Below are positions 7,448 to 16,209 of a stretch of 64,000 nt of DNA, piece by piece. The translations under genes were made by a program, and so were the position numbers. The notes beneath the pieces were generated by a model. That model was given only the letters and a program-made list of their open reading frames with translations. It was not told the origin of the DNA and made no database searches. The first letter of the stretch is position 1; each line of letters opens with the position of its first letter. The DNA comes from Enterococcus rotai (GTDB taxonomy: Bacteria; Bacillota; Bacilli; Lactobacillales; Enterococcaceae), in assembly GCF_001465345.1 (NCBI RefSeq), contig NZ_CP013655.1, forward strand, positions 3,623,558 through 3,687,557. The letters run 5' to 3'.

Positions 7448-8407
7448 ATGAAGAAACATTTTTATCTCGTCATCAATGAGAATGCCGGCAGCGGTACTGG
7501 GCGTAAAGCTGCAGATAAAATCATTAAACAATTACAAACGGCTACTATTGATTATACGACTTTTTATACAGATCATGCTGGACATGAAATCGAGATTGTC
7601 CAAAATTTAGCACAAGATACTCTGATTCCATGGAGCACTGATTTAGATATCGATACTTTCCCACTTTTAGTTGTTCTTGGCGGAGATGGTACCTTGCATA
7701 GTGTTCTTAACGCCTTACAACCTTTTGGCAGTAAGATTCCGATTGGCTATATTCCATGCGGTTCGGGAAATGATTTTGCCCGTGGTGTTGGAATCAATAG
7801 ACAAGCCGAAAAAGCGTTCTTCCAACTTCTCAAAGCAGAAATACCGCAGGAAATCCAAGTGATTACTTATGATGAATCGATTCAAGAAGAAACTGGACTT
7901 GCGGTCAATAATATCGGGATTGGCCTAGATGCTGCGATCGTCAACGCAGCCAATACTTCTGCATCAAAAAATGCATTAAATAAATTCAACATGGGCTCAT
8001 TATCTTATATTTTTTCTATTCTAAAGGTATTATTTACGCAAAAAGGCTTTCCAATTCTTGTTGAAGTAAATGGAAAGAATCATGAATTTGACCGAGCTTT
8101 TTTATGTACGGTGACAAAGCATCCCTATTTTGGTGGCGGGGTACCGATTGCTCCAGTTGCTGATCCACGTAAACCTGTTTTGGATTTTGTTTTAGTAGAA
8201 CGAGTGAATATGTTTAAAATTTTTTGGCTCATTAGTTTATTGATTCAAAAGAAGCATATGAAATCGAAATACTTTCATCATTTTCAATCTAGCAAATTAA
8301 GAATCGTTTCTACCGTTCCCCAATATATTCACGCTGATGGAGAAATTCTAGGGAAAAGAAGTGCTGATATTTCTTTTGGGACAGAAACTAGATTATTTTG
8401 GTTTTAA
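7448..8407 (+). CDS. DagK/YegS-family lipid kinase
   Basis: A 319-residue member of the diacylglycerol kinase catalytic family (YegS/BmrU/DgkB group), which phosphorylates membrane lipids such as diacylglycerol with ATP. The N-terminus has the conserved INENAGSGTG loop (residues about 9-18) and the nucleotide motif VLGGDGTLHSVLNAL near 77-91. A third motif, GYIPCGSGNDFARG, follows near 102-115. The chosen ATG at 7448 follows SD AAGGAGG by seven bases; the longer in-frame extension would overlap the promoter. An extended -10 (TGTTATAAT) lies at 7412-7420. The lipid substrate is not decidable from sequence; a housekeeping DgkB role is possible. Confidence 0.87.
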   Translation: MKKHFYLVINENAGSGTGRKAADKIIKQLQTATIDYTTFYTDHAGHEIEIVQNLAQDTLIPWSTDLDIDTFPLLVVLGGDGTLHSVLNALQPFGSKIPIGYIPCGSGNDFARGVGINRQAEKAFFQLLKAEIPQEIQVITYDESIQEETGLAVNNIGIGLDAAIVNAANTSASKNALNKFNMGSLSYIFSILKVLFTQKGFPILVEVNGKNHEFDRAFLCTVTKHPYFGGGVPIAPVADPRKPVLDFVLVERVNMFKIFWLISLLIQKKHMKSKYFHHFQSSKLRIVSTVPQYIHADGEILGKRSADISFGTETRLFWF

Positions 8408-8412
8408 ATATG

Positions 8413-8459
8413 AAAATAAGGTTGAAAAAACAGCGAATGTTTTTTCAACCTTATTTTTT
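8413..8459. terminator. Bidirectional terminator
   Basis: AATAAGGTTGAAAAAACA and TGTTTTTTCAACCTTATT form a perfect stem between the converging lipid kinase (+) and trans-sulfuration gene (-). It is flanked by A and T runs. Confidence 0.9.
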
Positions 8460-9573
8460 ATGCTAATAATTCAAATGCCTGCTTCAAGTCAGCGATCAAA
8501 TCTTCACTTGCTTCAATTCCAGTAGATATTCTTAATAAGTCTGGTGTTAGACCATATGATTCTCTTAATTCTTTTGGAATGTCCGCATGGGTTTGCGTTG
8601 TTGGATAAGTGATCAAACTTTCAACACCGCCTAAGCTTTCTGCGTAGGTGAAAATCGTTAAATTCAGTAGAAATTCTTTGATCATTTCTTGATTTTTGAT
8701 TTTAAAACTCAGCATACCACCACGTCCTGGATACATTACTTCGTTAACATAGGGACTCGATTTTAGATAGGCTACCACTGCCTGCGCGTTCTTTTCATGT
8801 CTTTCCATACGCAAAGCTAACGTCTTGAGTCCTCTGATCAACAACCAACTATCAAAAGGTGACAGGACAGCTCCTGTTGTATTCAAACTATAGGCTAGTC
8901 TTTCGCCAACTTCTTGAGAGCGTGCAATCACAGCACCTGCTAATAAATCATTGTGCCCACCTAAATATTTAGTTGCACTATGCAATACAATATCCGCTCC
9001 TAAGTCTAATGGGCGCTGGATCAACGGTGTGTAAAAGGTATTATCCACGATCAATTGCGCTTGATGTTGCTTGGTAAAAATCGCAATTTTTTCAAGTGAT
9101 ACTTCACTCATTAAAGGATTTGTCGGGGTTTCAATGAACACTGCTGCTGTTTCGTCTGTAATGGCTTTTTCAAAACCTGCTTCATCATCAACATAAATAA
9201 ATTGATACATCCCTTGATACTCTAGTTCTTTAAAATAGCGGTAACTGCCACCATATAAATCTCTTGATGCTACGATTTGACTGCCTACAGGAAACTGACT
9301 GAAGACTAATTGAATCGCACTCATGCCAGAACTTGTTGCTAAACCAACTGCACCATTTTCTAATACAGCTAAAGCGGATTCTACAACCTCTCTGGTTGGG
9401 TTTTTAGTTCTTGTGTAATCATAGCCCGTCGACTCACCTAGGGTTGGATGTTCATACGTTGTTGAAAAATAAATGGGCGTATTGATCGATCCAGTTACTG
9501 GGTTTTGATGATTACCGATTTGTGCCAAAAATGTGTCGGTTTGAATTTGTCCCGATTGTTCTTGCTGTTCCAT
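8458..9573 (-). CDS. Cys/Met metabolism PLP enzyme, MetI/cystathionine gamma-synthase-like
   Basis: A 371-residue fold-type I PLP enzyme of the trans-sulfuration family. The PLP lysine lies in SATKYLGGHND at about residue 201. The phosphate-binding loop is TSSGMSAIQL near 79-88, and the substrate tyrosine region is DYTRTKNPTR near 48-57. The length is close to that of Bacillus MetI (cystathionine gamma-synthase/O-acetylhomoserine thiolyase). Lyase (MetC/PatB-like) activity cannot be excluded, because synthases and lyases differ by few residues. The start is ATG at 9573, with SD GGAAG. No SAM or T-box riboswitch is visible upstream; the leader instead carries a dispersed repeat. Confidence 0.85.
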   Translation of the reverse strand: MEQQEQSGQIQTDTFLAQIGNHQNPVTGSINTPIYFSTTYEHPTLGESTGYDYTRTKNPTREVVESALAVLENGAVGLATSSGMSAIQLVFSQFPVGSQIVASRDLYGGSYRYFKELEYQGMYQFIYVDDEAGFEKAITDETAAVFIETPTNPLMSEVSLEKIAIFTKQHQAQLIVDNTFYTPLIQRPLDLGADIVLHSATKYLGGHNDLLAGAVIARSQEVGERLAYSLNTTGAVLSPFDSWLLIRGLKTLALRMERHEKNAQAVVAYLKSSPYVNEVMYPGRGGMLSFKIKNQEMIKEFLLNLTIFTYAESLGGVESLITYPTTQTHADIPKELRESYGLTPDLLRISTGIEASEDLIADLKQAFELLA

Positions 9574-9612
9574 TATCTTCCCTCATTTCTACCAAAATTA
9601 AACTACCTTCAT

Positions 9613-9785
9613 GCGAATAAACGGCGGGAGCAAACGGTCCTCCATGCTTCGAGGATCGGAGTGAAACGAGAACCGTAGATGCAAAAGCAATCCCTTCTTA
9701 TTGCTGTAAAACACAGCGAGGTACGAGCTGATGTTGCACAGTACCTACTTGGTTCTCGAGGTTAAACACTTGTCCCAGCCTCTGC
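9613..9785. repeat. Dispersed intergenic repeat, long copy
   Basis: The gap 9574-9865 contains no gene. It holds a structured element with internal complementary arms CGAGAACC (near 9668) and GGTTCTCG (near 9752). Its left end (GCGAATAAACGGCG), its middle (CCCTTCTTATT) and its right end match the shorter element at 59673-59740. The end CCCAGCCTCTGCT also recurs at 61048-61060. Confidence 0.6.
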
Positions 9786-9825
9786 TTTTCATTATATACA
9801 CCAGTCTTTGCTCAAAGCAAGAAAA

Positions 9826-9862
9826 AAACTGGAATAACGGCGGTGCGTTCCTTCCAGTTTAG
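9826..9862 (-). terminator. Terminator of recD2
   Basis: Read on the minus strand, AAACTGGAA and TTCCAGTTT flank a 17-base loop and lead into a T run, directly after the recD2 stop codon. Confidence 0.8.
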
Positions 9863-9865
9863 CGA

Positions 9866-12457
9866 TTATTTCATAAAATCATAAGGCGTTGTTTGCCCCA
9901 TGCCGATCATTGGATCAATTGTCTGCGTTTTTACTAGGTCTGGCGTTAGTAATCGATCTAGGACTTCGTTGACTTGCTCCGCACTTTCTTGCGCCGGTTC
10001 ATTAAATAATGACATTTCTTCTATTTTAGGTTTAACAACTGTACTGATTGGCTCTGTTGTTTCTTCGATTACCGCTGCTTTATTCTCATTGGTTGTCTCA
10101 TACACGATCGACTTGTCTGCTCCCGCTGTATCAGAAAATGGTGTCTCCTTATTTAAACCTTCTTCATAAGCTTCCAGCTGCATTCTGGTAGTCAGTGACA
10201 TATCATCAGCACTAGTAATTCGTTCTTTCAACATAGTTAAGCGACTCGCAGATTCATGGGCTACACAAGTATTAAACGCTTGAACTTCTCCCAGTAAAAT
10301 CAGAATATCTTTACTTCGAGTAACTGCCGTATAAAGCAAGTTTCTTTGCAGCATCCGATGATACTGGTGAACCATTGGTAAAATAACCATTTTAAATTCA
10401 CTACCTTGGGCTTTATGGATCGAACAACAATATGAAAGCGTGATTTTATTCCACTCATTACGTTTGTAGCTAACTTCATTGTTATCAAATTGAATCACTA
10501 ATTCATCGACTTTATCTTCTGATTCCTTAGCTAAAATAATTCCGACAATTTCACCCATATCACCATTAAAAACATTCAATTCCGGCGTATTGACCAAATG
10601 TAGGACCTTATCTCCAATACGATAAACCGACTCATTCCACTTTACTTCTTTTTTTGTGCCATCATTTGGATTGAAAATTTCTTGCATCATTTTATTCAGC
10701 GCATCGATCCCAGCAGCTCCACGATACATCGGAGCCAATAATTGAATATCTTGGGGTGAAAAACCTTTCGCCTTTGCCTTGGTCACGATTTGACGGACAT
10801 AGGTCTCAATATGATGGACATCACTAGGGAAAAATGAACGGTCTTTTTGATTTACAGTAAAATTCTGAGGTAATTTGCCTTGCTTGATTTCGTGAGCCAA
10901 CGGAATAATGCTTGACCCATCCCCTTGTCGATAGATTTCGGTCAACTCTTTTTGGGGAATTTCGTTGATTTGCATCAAATCGTGCAATACTTGCCCCGGA
11001 CCAACAGAAGGTAATTGATCCTTATCCCCAACGAAAATCACTTGCATATTGGTTGGAATAGCTTTAAACAAGGTATTGGCTAACCAAGTATCAACCATCG
11101 ACATTTCATCGACGATCAAGAGACCACCCTCTAGTTCTTTGGCTGTCATACTGGGATTTTTTTCCCTCCCAGTTAGTCCCAACAAACGGTGAATCGTACT
11201 GGCAGGCAAGCCTGTTGTTTCATTCATCCGCTTGGCTGCACGACCAGTCGGAGCCGCTAGCAAAATTGGAAACATTTCCTGAGTGTAATCTTTTACATCG
11301 AGAGAAAGTCCGTTTAGTTCAGCAAAAACTGAAACTATCCCATTGATGACAGTAGTTTTCCCCGTTCCTGGTCCACCAGTTAAGATAAATAATGGCGACT
11401 TGATCGCTTCTTCGATTGCTGCTTGTTGAGAATCACCATATAGAATCCCCAAACGTTTTTCCACACCTCGTATATTTTTTTCAATCTCTTTTTTCTCGTA
11501 TTTAATTTCTTTTTTTCGTGAAAGTAAACGCTGGATCGAGGTCCCAATTCCCCACTCAGAAAAATATAAGCTGTTTTCAAAAAGTTTAGTGCCTTCTTGC
11601 TGGATTTTACCTTCTTCCACCAAATGAATGATTTGTTCTGCTACTTGATCTAAAGATATTTCAACAGGACGACTGGCTTCCAAGGTATTGATCGTTTCAC
11701 GAAGGAGTATTTCCGCTTCCACATAGGTATTTCCTGACCGAACAGAATGTTGGAAAATCTCATGTGTGATCGCAGCTCTGACTCGTTTATCAGAATCAGC
11801 TCCAATGCCAAGTTGTTCTGCAATATTATCTGCTCGTTTAAAGCCAATTCCCTCAATATCCTCCACTAATTGGTAGGGATTTTCATGAATAATATCTAAG
11901 GTCTCTTCTTTATATGTTTGATAAATCGCAAATGACAGCTGACTACCAAAGCCATAACGATTTAACCCAACAATTACTTGTTCCATTCCGTGATTCAAGC
12001 GGATCGTTTCGATAATTGTTTGGCGTTTTTTTTCATTTAATTGAGGAACTTCTGCTAATACATCAGGTGTAGCAATGATTCGGTCAATTGCATCTTCCCC
12101 TAAGATTTCCACAATTTTCTCAGCTGTTCGCTTTCCGATTCCTGGAAATTTTTCACTAGAAAGATAATTTACCACACCACTTGCAGAAGTTGGTCGTTCT
12201 TGCTGGTAGCTATCGACTTGAAATTGTTTACCATAACGAGGATGATCGACGAAATGACCAAAAAAACGGTAAATCTCTTCTTCTTGGATTTGACCGAAGC
12301 TACCCGTTGTTACAATTTCTTTCTCTAAATAATCTGTATTCGTATCCGTGATCTTTACTAGTAAAACTTTATAAAAATTGCTAGGGTTTTGAAAAAAGAT
12401 CGCTTGAACTTGGCCTACCACATATTCTTTTTCCTCATCACCAAACAATGTTTCCAT
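9866..12457 (-). CDS. recD2: RecD2 ATP-dependent DNA helicase
   Basis: An 863-residue SF1B helicase of the RecD2 (RecD-like, RecBC-independent) type that unwinds DNA 5' to 3' and acts in repair and genome stability. Domain order: N-terminal OB/accessory region, helix-hairpin-helix motifs at about residues 95-215 (GIGKRTAEKIVEILG, GIGFKRADNIAEQLG), then Walker A GGPGTGKTTV near 362. Walker B DEMSMVD lies near 453, and the C-terminal motif VTRSK and KAQGSEF motifs follow. A low-complexity acidic tail of about 100 residues follows the helicase core, longer than in Bacillus. ATG at 12457 is seven bases after GAGGTG; the GTG nine bases earlier is less likely. It is 32 bases downstream of the phosphatase gene. 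Confidence 0.93.
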   Translation of the reverse strand: METLFGDEEKEYVVGQVQAIFFQNPSNFYKVLLVKITDTNTDYLEKEIVTTGSFGQIQEEEIYRFFGHFVDHPRYGKQFQVDSYQQERPTSASGVVNYLSSEKFPGIGKRTAEKIVEILGEDAIDRIIATPDVLAEVPQLNEKKRQTIIETIRLNHGMEQVIVGLNRYGFGSQLSFAIYQTYKEETLDIIHENPYQLVEDIEGIGFKRADNIAEQLGIGADSDKRVRAAITHEIFQHSVRSGNTYVEAEILLRETINTLEASRPVEISLDQVAEQIIHLVEEGKIQQEGTKLFENSLYFSEWGIGTSIQRLLSRKKEIKYEKKEIEKNIRGVEKRLGILYGDSQQAAIEEAIKSPLFILTGGPGTGKTTVINGIVSVFAELNGLSLDVKDYTQEMFPILLAAPTGRAAKRMNETTGLPASTIHRLLGLTGREKNPSMTAKELEGGLLIVDEMSMVDTWLANTLFKAIPTNMQVIFVGDKDQLPSVGPGQVLHDLMQINEIPQKELTEIYRQGDGSSIIPLAHEIKQGKLPQNFTVNQKDRSFFPSDVHHIETYVRQIVTKAKAKGFSPQDIQLLAPMYRGAAGIDALNKMMQEIFNPNDGTKKEVKWNESVYRIGDKVLHLVNTPELNVFNGDMGEIVGIILAKESEDKVDELVIQFDNNEVSYKRNEWNKITLSYCCSIHKAQGSEFKMVILPMVHQYHRMLQRNLLYTAVTRSKDILILLGEVQAFNTCVAHESASRLTMLKERITSADDMSLTTRMQLEAYEEGLNKETPFSDTAGADKSIVYETTNENKAAVIEETTEPISTVVKPKIEEMSLFNEPAQESAEQVNEVLDRLLTPDLVKTQTIDPMIGMGQTTPYDFMK

Positions 12458-12489
12458 TACTTTCACCTCGTTCCATCAAACAGTATTTT

Positions 12490-13119
12490 TTATTGTAAAA
12501 AAGAATCATCATTCCATAATTTTAACGTGTAAGCTGAATCAGCCTCTGATTCTGTTGTTTCTAGAATCGACAAACTATTATTTTTAAGTCCGCCCATGCT
12601 ACGTAAATCGGCTAAATCTTTGCCAGTAAGTGCTTGGATTGCAGCCGTTAACGATGCCCCATGCCCAACAAAAAGATAAGGTCCATCACCTGATTCTACC
12701 GCTGCTTCAACTACTGTTGCAATACGGGAAATTGCCTGTTCGATCGGTTCTCCTTGAAAGACTTCTGGATTGTAACGATCCAATCGATAGCGCATATGTT
12801 CTAATTCTTTTTCGTATGTTTTTCTCATTTCAGCAATCGATTGTCCTTCTAATTTTCCTAAACCTAGTTCTTTCAGCTCATCTGTGTAAACGATTTTTAC
12901 TGGCCGTTCAAGTTCCTGATTGATGCCTTCAGCTGTTTTTCTCGCACGCATTGAGGTACTTGAAAATATTTTTTCAAAAGGCACATCTTTGATCATTTGA
13001 CCTAATTGCTTTATTTCATCATAACTCGTTGGAAGCAGTGGTGAATCACCGCTCATTCCCTGAAATCTAAGCTCTTGATTCCATTCTGTTTTTCCGTGAC
13101 GAGTAAAATATAATTTCAT
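12490..13119 (-). CDS. Histidine phosphatase (phosphoglycerate-mutase-like)
   Basis: A 209-residue member of the histidine phosphatase superfamily. The RHG motif FTRHGKTEWN at residues 5-14 carries the phosphorylated histidine. The second catalytic histidine is in FVGHGASL near residue 154, and SSTSMRARKTAE near 54-65 gives the conserved arginine. Family members in Lactobacillales act on small phosphorylated metabolites; the substrate here is unknown, and glycolytic mutase activity is unlikely given the lack of GpmA-specific length. The start is ATG at 13119 with SD AAGGGAG eight bases upstream. It is probably co-transcribed with recD2. Confidence 0.85.
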   Translation of the reverse strand: MKLYFTRHGKTEWNQELRFQGMSGDSPLLPTSYDEIKQLGQMIKDVPFEKIFSSTSMRARKTAEGINQELERPVKIVYTDELKELGLGKLEGQSIAEMRKTYEKELEHMRYRLDRYNPEVFQGEPIEQAISRIATVVEAAVESGDGPYLFVGHGASLTAAIQALTGKDLADLRSMGGLKNNSLSILETTESEADSAYTLKLWNDDSFLQ

Positions 13120-13336
13120 TTGCTTTTGCTCCCTTAATTCTGGTTTATTCATTCGTTGCTTCCTACTTATCGCTAAGTTATCTTATCTAGTGTATCATTT
13201 TCACTGTGAAAATTCCATTTAACCAAAATGTTTCTCTAAACAAACTACTTGATTGTCTGCCTAATAAAAAGTAAATTAGACTAGGTAGTTTTAACTCACT
13301 AACTTTACTAGTATTTAGATCTAGGAGGAACCTGAT

Positions 13337-13717
13337 TTGTTTTTTAAACACATTCATCACATTGCCATCAATTGTTCTGATTATCATAAGACAAAAGAAT
13401 TCTATGTCGAAAAACTAGGTTTTGAAATTATCCGTGAAAATCAAAGAACAGATAAAAAGGATATCAAACTGGACTTAAAACTAGGGCAACAGGAATTAGA
13501 GATTTTTATAACACCTAATGCACCTAAACGTCCATCTTATCCTGAAGCTTTAGGATTGCGTCATCTTGCTTTTAAAGTCGAGGACATTGAAGAAGTTATT
13601 GCCTTTTTAAATACTAAAGGAATCGAATGTGAGGCGCTTCGGACAGATACATTTACAGGTGAAAAAATGACTTTTTTCTTTGATCCAGATGGTCTGCCTC
13701 TAGAATTACATGAATGA
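13337..13717 (+). CDS. VOC-family (glyoxalase-like) protein
   Basis: A 126-residue single-domain vicinal-oxygen-chelate protein with the two beta-alpha-beta-beta-beta halves. Candidate metal ligands are His6/His7 (HIHHIAINCSD), Glu near 54, His near 78 (LRHLAFKVEDIEEV) and Glu near 122 (GLPLELHE). The pattern resembles the small lactoylglutathione-lyase-like proteins common in streptococci, but it could also be another VOC enzyme. TTG at 13337 is the only start with a suitable SD (AGGAGG, eight bases upstream). It is followed by a bidirectional terminator. Confidence 0.8.
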   Translation: MFFKHIHHIAINCSDYHKTKEFYVEKLGFEIIRENQRTDKKDIKLDLKLGQQELEIFITPNAPKRPSYPEALGLRHLAFKVEDIEEVIAFLNTKGIECEALRTDTFTGEKMTFFFDPDGLPLELHE

Positions 13718-13740
13718 ACCATTCACTTACTCTTCGATAA

Positions 13741-13779
13741 AAAAAACTGTTCTCTTTGCAATCAAAGGAACAGTTTTTT
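13741..13779. terminator. Bidirectional terminator
   Basis: AAAACTGTTCTCTTTG and CAAAGGAACAGTTTT with a four-base loop, between the converging VOC gene and trmL. Confidence 0.9.
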
Positions 13780-13785
13780 AAACTC

Positions 13786-14292
13786 TTAATCTAATTTATC
13801 ATTTTCATAATGATGTTTCAATTCTAAAGCTGGAAAATCCTGTTGGCGTAATGCTTCATACACCACCAACGCTACTGTGTTTGATAAATTTAATGAACGC
13901 ACATGCTCATCATTCATTGGAATTCGTAAACACTTCTCCTCATTTTCACGCATAAACTCTTCTGGTAATCCAGTCGTTTCTTTCCCGAACATAAAGTAAT
14001 GATCTTTACCATCAGCATAGTCCATTTCGCTATACGTTTGATTTGCAAACTTTGTGACCAAGTGCAGTGGACGATCCTCTAAGTAACTTAAAAAGGCTGC
14101 TAAATCTTTATGATACATAATATTAACATCGTTCCAATAGTCTAATCCGGCTCTTTTCAAGTGCTTGTCATCTGTTGAAAAACCTAACGGCTCGATGAGA
14201 TGTAAGGGTGAATTAGTTGCGGCACAAGTTCGGGCAATATTCCCAGTGTTCGCTGGGATTTGTGGTTCAAACAATACGATATGATTTGTCAT
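13786..14292 (-). CDS. trmL: tRNA (cytidine/uridine-2'-O)-methyltransferase TrmL
   Basis: A 168-residue SPOUT-class methyltransferase that adds a 2'-O-methyl group at the wobble position 34 of tRNA-Leu species, using SAM. Family marks are [20 protein letters not shown] at the N-terminus, [12 protein letters not shown] near 102-113, and the C-terminal knot motif [19 protein letters not shown] near 130-148. The start ATG at 14292 has SD AAAGGAAA. An upstream in-frame ATG at 14352 is rejected because it abuts the U tract of a terminator-like hairpin and has no SD. An unusual structured leader with its own promoter precedes the gene. Confidence 0.9.
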   Translation of the reverse strand: MTNHIVLFEPQIPANTGNIARTCAATNSPLHLIEPLGFSTDDKHLKRAGLDYWNDVNIMYHKDLAAFLSYLEDRPLHLVTKFANQTYSEMDYADGKDHYFMFGKETTGLPEEFMRENEEKCLRIPMNDEHVRSLNLSNTVALVVYEALRQQDFPALELKHHYENDKLD

Positions 14293-14352
14293 GATTACAG
14301 TTTCCTTTCGATTAGATGACTCATTATCTATTTTCTCCATTAAAATCAACAT

Positions 14353-14448
14353 AAAAAAAAACGTATCGCCTCGGTGTCAATCACTGCGAGTCGCTACGTT
14401 AGTGAAGCTCTTTTCACTAACTTTTATCAGAACAGGAACCTGATAAAA
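14353..14448 (-). ncRNA. Structured trmL leader or small RNA
   Basis: On the minus strand three hairpins follow one another. P1 is TTTTATCAG-N9-CTGATAAAA (14422-14448). P2 is GTTAGTGAA-N6-TTCACTAAC (14398-14421). P3 (14361-14399) pairs ACGTA, CG and CTCG arms with two G-A mismatches and is followed by eight U residues, as in an intrinsic terminator. P2 and P3 share two bases, and the P3 loop AGTGA can also pair with the P2 arm TCACT. A strong promoter lies just upstream. This fits either an attenuator or a separate RNA of about 110 bases. Confidence 0.6.
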
Positions 14449-14473
14449 ACCAACGAAAAAACAACTTGTATGT

Positions 14474-14502
14474 AATATAACACCATTATCAGAGCTTTGC
14501 AA
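14474..14502 (-). promoter_or_regulatory. Promoter of trmL leader
   Basis: -35 TTGCAA, 17-base spacer, -10 TATATT on the minus strand, lying in the gap between rlmA (ends 14534) and trmL. Confidence 0.75.
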
Positions 14503-14533
14503 TACCTTTTAGTAAATTAACTAAATGAAAGCG

Positions 14534-15379
14534 TTATCTAACCTTTCCTTTTAACATGCGGACGTCAATTGTAATTTCAGTTAATGGATTTTCTTGAAGC
14601 GCTTCTTTTACTTGTTCAGCCACTCCCCATTCAAGCGGAGACATTTCCAATAAATCTAAACGATACTCTTTCGGAATAGCATACGTAAAGCTCACTCGCT
14701 CATCGCTCAAAACAGTCATTTCTTTAGAAAACTTGGCTAAAACTTTTTCATTTGAATAGGTTTGTTTTGTTTTATCTTCTGGATAAAACGCTGCCCTTAA
14801 CTCTTTCAAATAATCAGCTTCGGGGATCACTTTGATCACATTTCCATCTTGTTTCAAAACACGCTGAAATTCTTGATAATGAGAGGGCGAAAAAATATTC
14901 AAAATGGTATCCATTGATTGATTTGCAAACGGTAAATTGGTCAGATCTGCCACTGACCAAAAAGCCTCGATCGGCTGATTACTCGCTAAGTAAATGCCAT
15001 CTTTTGAAATATCAAAACCATATTTTGCACCAGCTAATCCTAATTGAGACAATTCAGCTAAGAAACTTCCTTCACCACAGCCAACATCTAACGTTGAACC
15101 AGTTAAATCCATTGCAGCAATGATTTTTTCCAACAAAAGCTGATACATGCCACTTTGAATCAAGCGACCTCTATGAAGCAACATTTTTTTATTATATTCA
15201 GTCTGAACACTATGGGAAAGAAAATAAATCGTTCCCTTCTTTGATAAATCAAATTGATGATTCTGCGCACAAATCAGACTGTAGCCTTCCAATTGAAATG
15301 ACTGCTTACATACTGGACAAAGAAACTGTTCATGGTGCGTTTCTAAAAAAATACGTGCAAAATCAATTTTTTTTAACAT
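14534..15379 (-). CDS. rlmA: 23S rRNA (guanine-N1)-methyltransferase RlmA
   Basis: A 281-residue SAM-dependent enzyme that methylates N1 of a guanine in helix 35 of 23S rRNA (745 or 748 type). The N-terminal zinc-binding motif is seen as CPVCKQSF...LICAQNHQFDL (Cys21, Cys24, then Cys and His). The methyltransferase motif I is LDVGCGEGSFLAEL near residue 97. Gram-positive members usually modify G748; this is family knowledge, not read from sequence. The start is ATG at 15379 with SD AGGAAG. It has no adjacent partner and is transcribed away from cutC. Confidence 0.88.
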   Translation of the reverse strand: MLKKIDFARIFLETHHEQFLCPVCKQSFQLEGYSLICAQNHQFDLSKKGTIYFLSHSVQTEYNKKMLLHRGRLIQSGMYQLLLEKIIAAMDLTGSTLDVGCGEGSFLAELSQLGLAGAKYGFDISKDGIYLASNQPIEAFWSVADLTNLPFANQSMDTILNIFSPSHYQEFQRVLKQDGNVIKVIPEADYLKELRAAFYPEDKTKQTYSNEKVLAKFSKEMTVLSDERVSFTYAIPKEYRLDLLEMSPLEWGVAEQVKEALQENPLTEITIDVRMLKGKVR

Positions 15380-15458
15380 AAGGCTACTTCCTATTCATTA
15401 TAATTTCTGAAATTGTCTGCTAAACTATCGCTATTTATCTTACAACGAGAACCAGACT

Positions 15459-15486
15459 TTGGCAACCGCTAGAATTATGGTACAAT
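15459..15486 (+). promoter_or_regulatory. Promoter of cutC
   Basis: -35 TTGGCA, 16-base spacer, -10 TACAAT preceded by TGG (extended -10). Confidence 0.65.
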
Positions 15487-15517
15487 GCCTGTGAAGAAAA
15501 AATGAGGAGTGAATCCA

Positions 15518-16150
15518 ATGATAAAAGAATTTTGTGCTGAGAATTTCACAAATATCCCAACAGCTATTCGCAACGGAGCTGGAAGAATCGAATTATGTGA
15601 TAATTTAGCCGTAGGTGGTACAACCCCGAGTACTGGTGTGATCGAAGAAGCTGTAGCATATGCTGGAGAAAAATCAATTCCTGTTATGACGATCATCAGA
15701 CCCAGAGGCGGAGATTTTGTTTACAATGATATTGAGCTTAAAATCATGCATACAGATTTAATCGAAGCAAAAAAAATTGGAACTGATGGTGTTGTTTTAG
15801 GGTGTCTAACAGCTGATGGCTGGTTAGATGAAGAAGCTTTAGAGTTATTGATCGATACTGCAGAAGGATTACAAATCACGTTTCATATGGCTTTTGATGT
15901 ATTAAATAAAGAAAATCAATTTAAAGCAATCGATTGGTTGGCTGATCATGATGTTCACCGGATTCTCACACATGGAGGTCCTGCTGGAAGCCCAATTGAA
16001 GAAAATTTTGATCATTTGAAAGAGCTCATTCAATACGCTGACAAACGGCTTATCATCTTGCCAGGCGGGGGAATTTCTAGTAAAAACGCGGATACTGTTC
16101 TAAATTCTTTAGGTGTCAACGAAGTCCACGGAACAAAAATTGTAGAATAA
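15518..16150 (+). CDS. cutC: CutC-family protein
   Basis: A 210-residue TIM-barrel protein of the CutC family. It begins IKEFCAENFTNIPTAIRNGA, with the conserved RIELCDNLAVGGTTPS near 23-39 and the barrel motif VMTIIRPRGGDFVYND near 57-72. A late ILTHGGPAGSP loop is also present. CutC was named for copper tolerance, and the E. faecalis protein has been studied as copper-binding, but its biochemical role remains unsettled. ATG at 15518 follows GAGGAG by eight bases; the GTG at 15509 overlaps that SD and is rejected. The gene is monocistronic. Confidence 0.88.
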   Translation: MIKEFCAENFTNIPTAIRNGAGRIELCDNLAVGGTTPSTGVIEEAVAYAGEKSIPVMTIIRPRGGDFVYNDIELKIMHTDLIEAKKIGTDGVVLGCLTADGWLDEEALELLIDTAEGLQITFHMAFDVLNKENQFKAIDWLADHDVHRILTHGGPAGSPIEENFDHLKELIQYADKRLIILPGGGISSKNADTVLNSLGVNEVHGTKIVE

Positions 16151-16158
16151 TGTATAGA

Positions 16159-16203
16159 TAGAGAGAGAGGTTTGTTTCATATAAATCATCTCCCTCTATT
16201 TTT
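16159..16203. terminator. Possible terminator after cutC
   Basis: ATAGAG...GAGG and CCTCTAT arms with a long loop, then TTTTTG. It is imperfect and could serve both converging genes. Confidence 0.4.
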
Positions 16204-16209
16204 GATCAT

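Noticed and set aside
9574-9865. SAM or T-box riboswitch before the trans-sulfuration gene
   Set aside because: No S-box or T-box core motifs; the structure there matches a dispersed repeat instead.
9900-10169. Plus-strand 89-codon frame inside recD2
   Set aside because: It is antisense to the low-complexity C-terminal tail of recD2, with no SD or family resemblance.
12457-12466. GTG start for recD2 nine bases upstream
   Set aside because: This codon is part of the SD region GAGGTG; ATG at 12457 has proper spacing.
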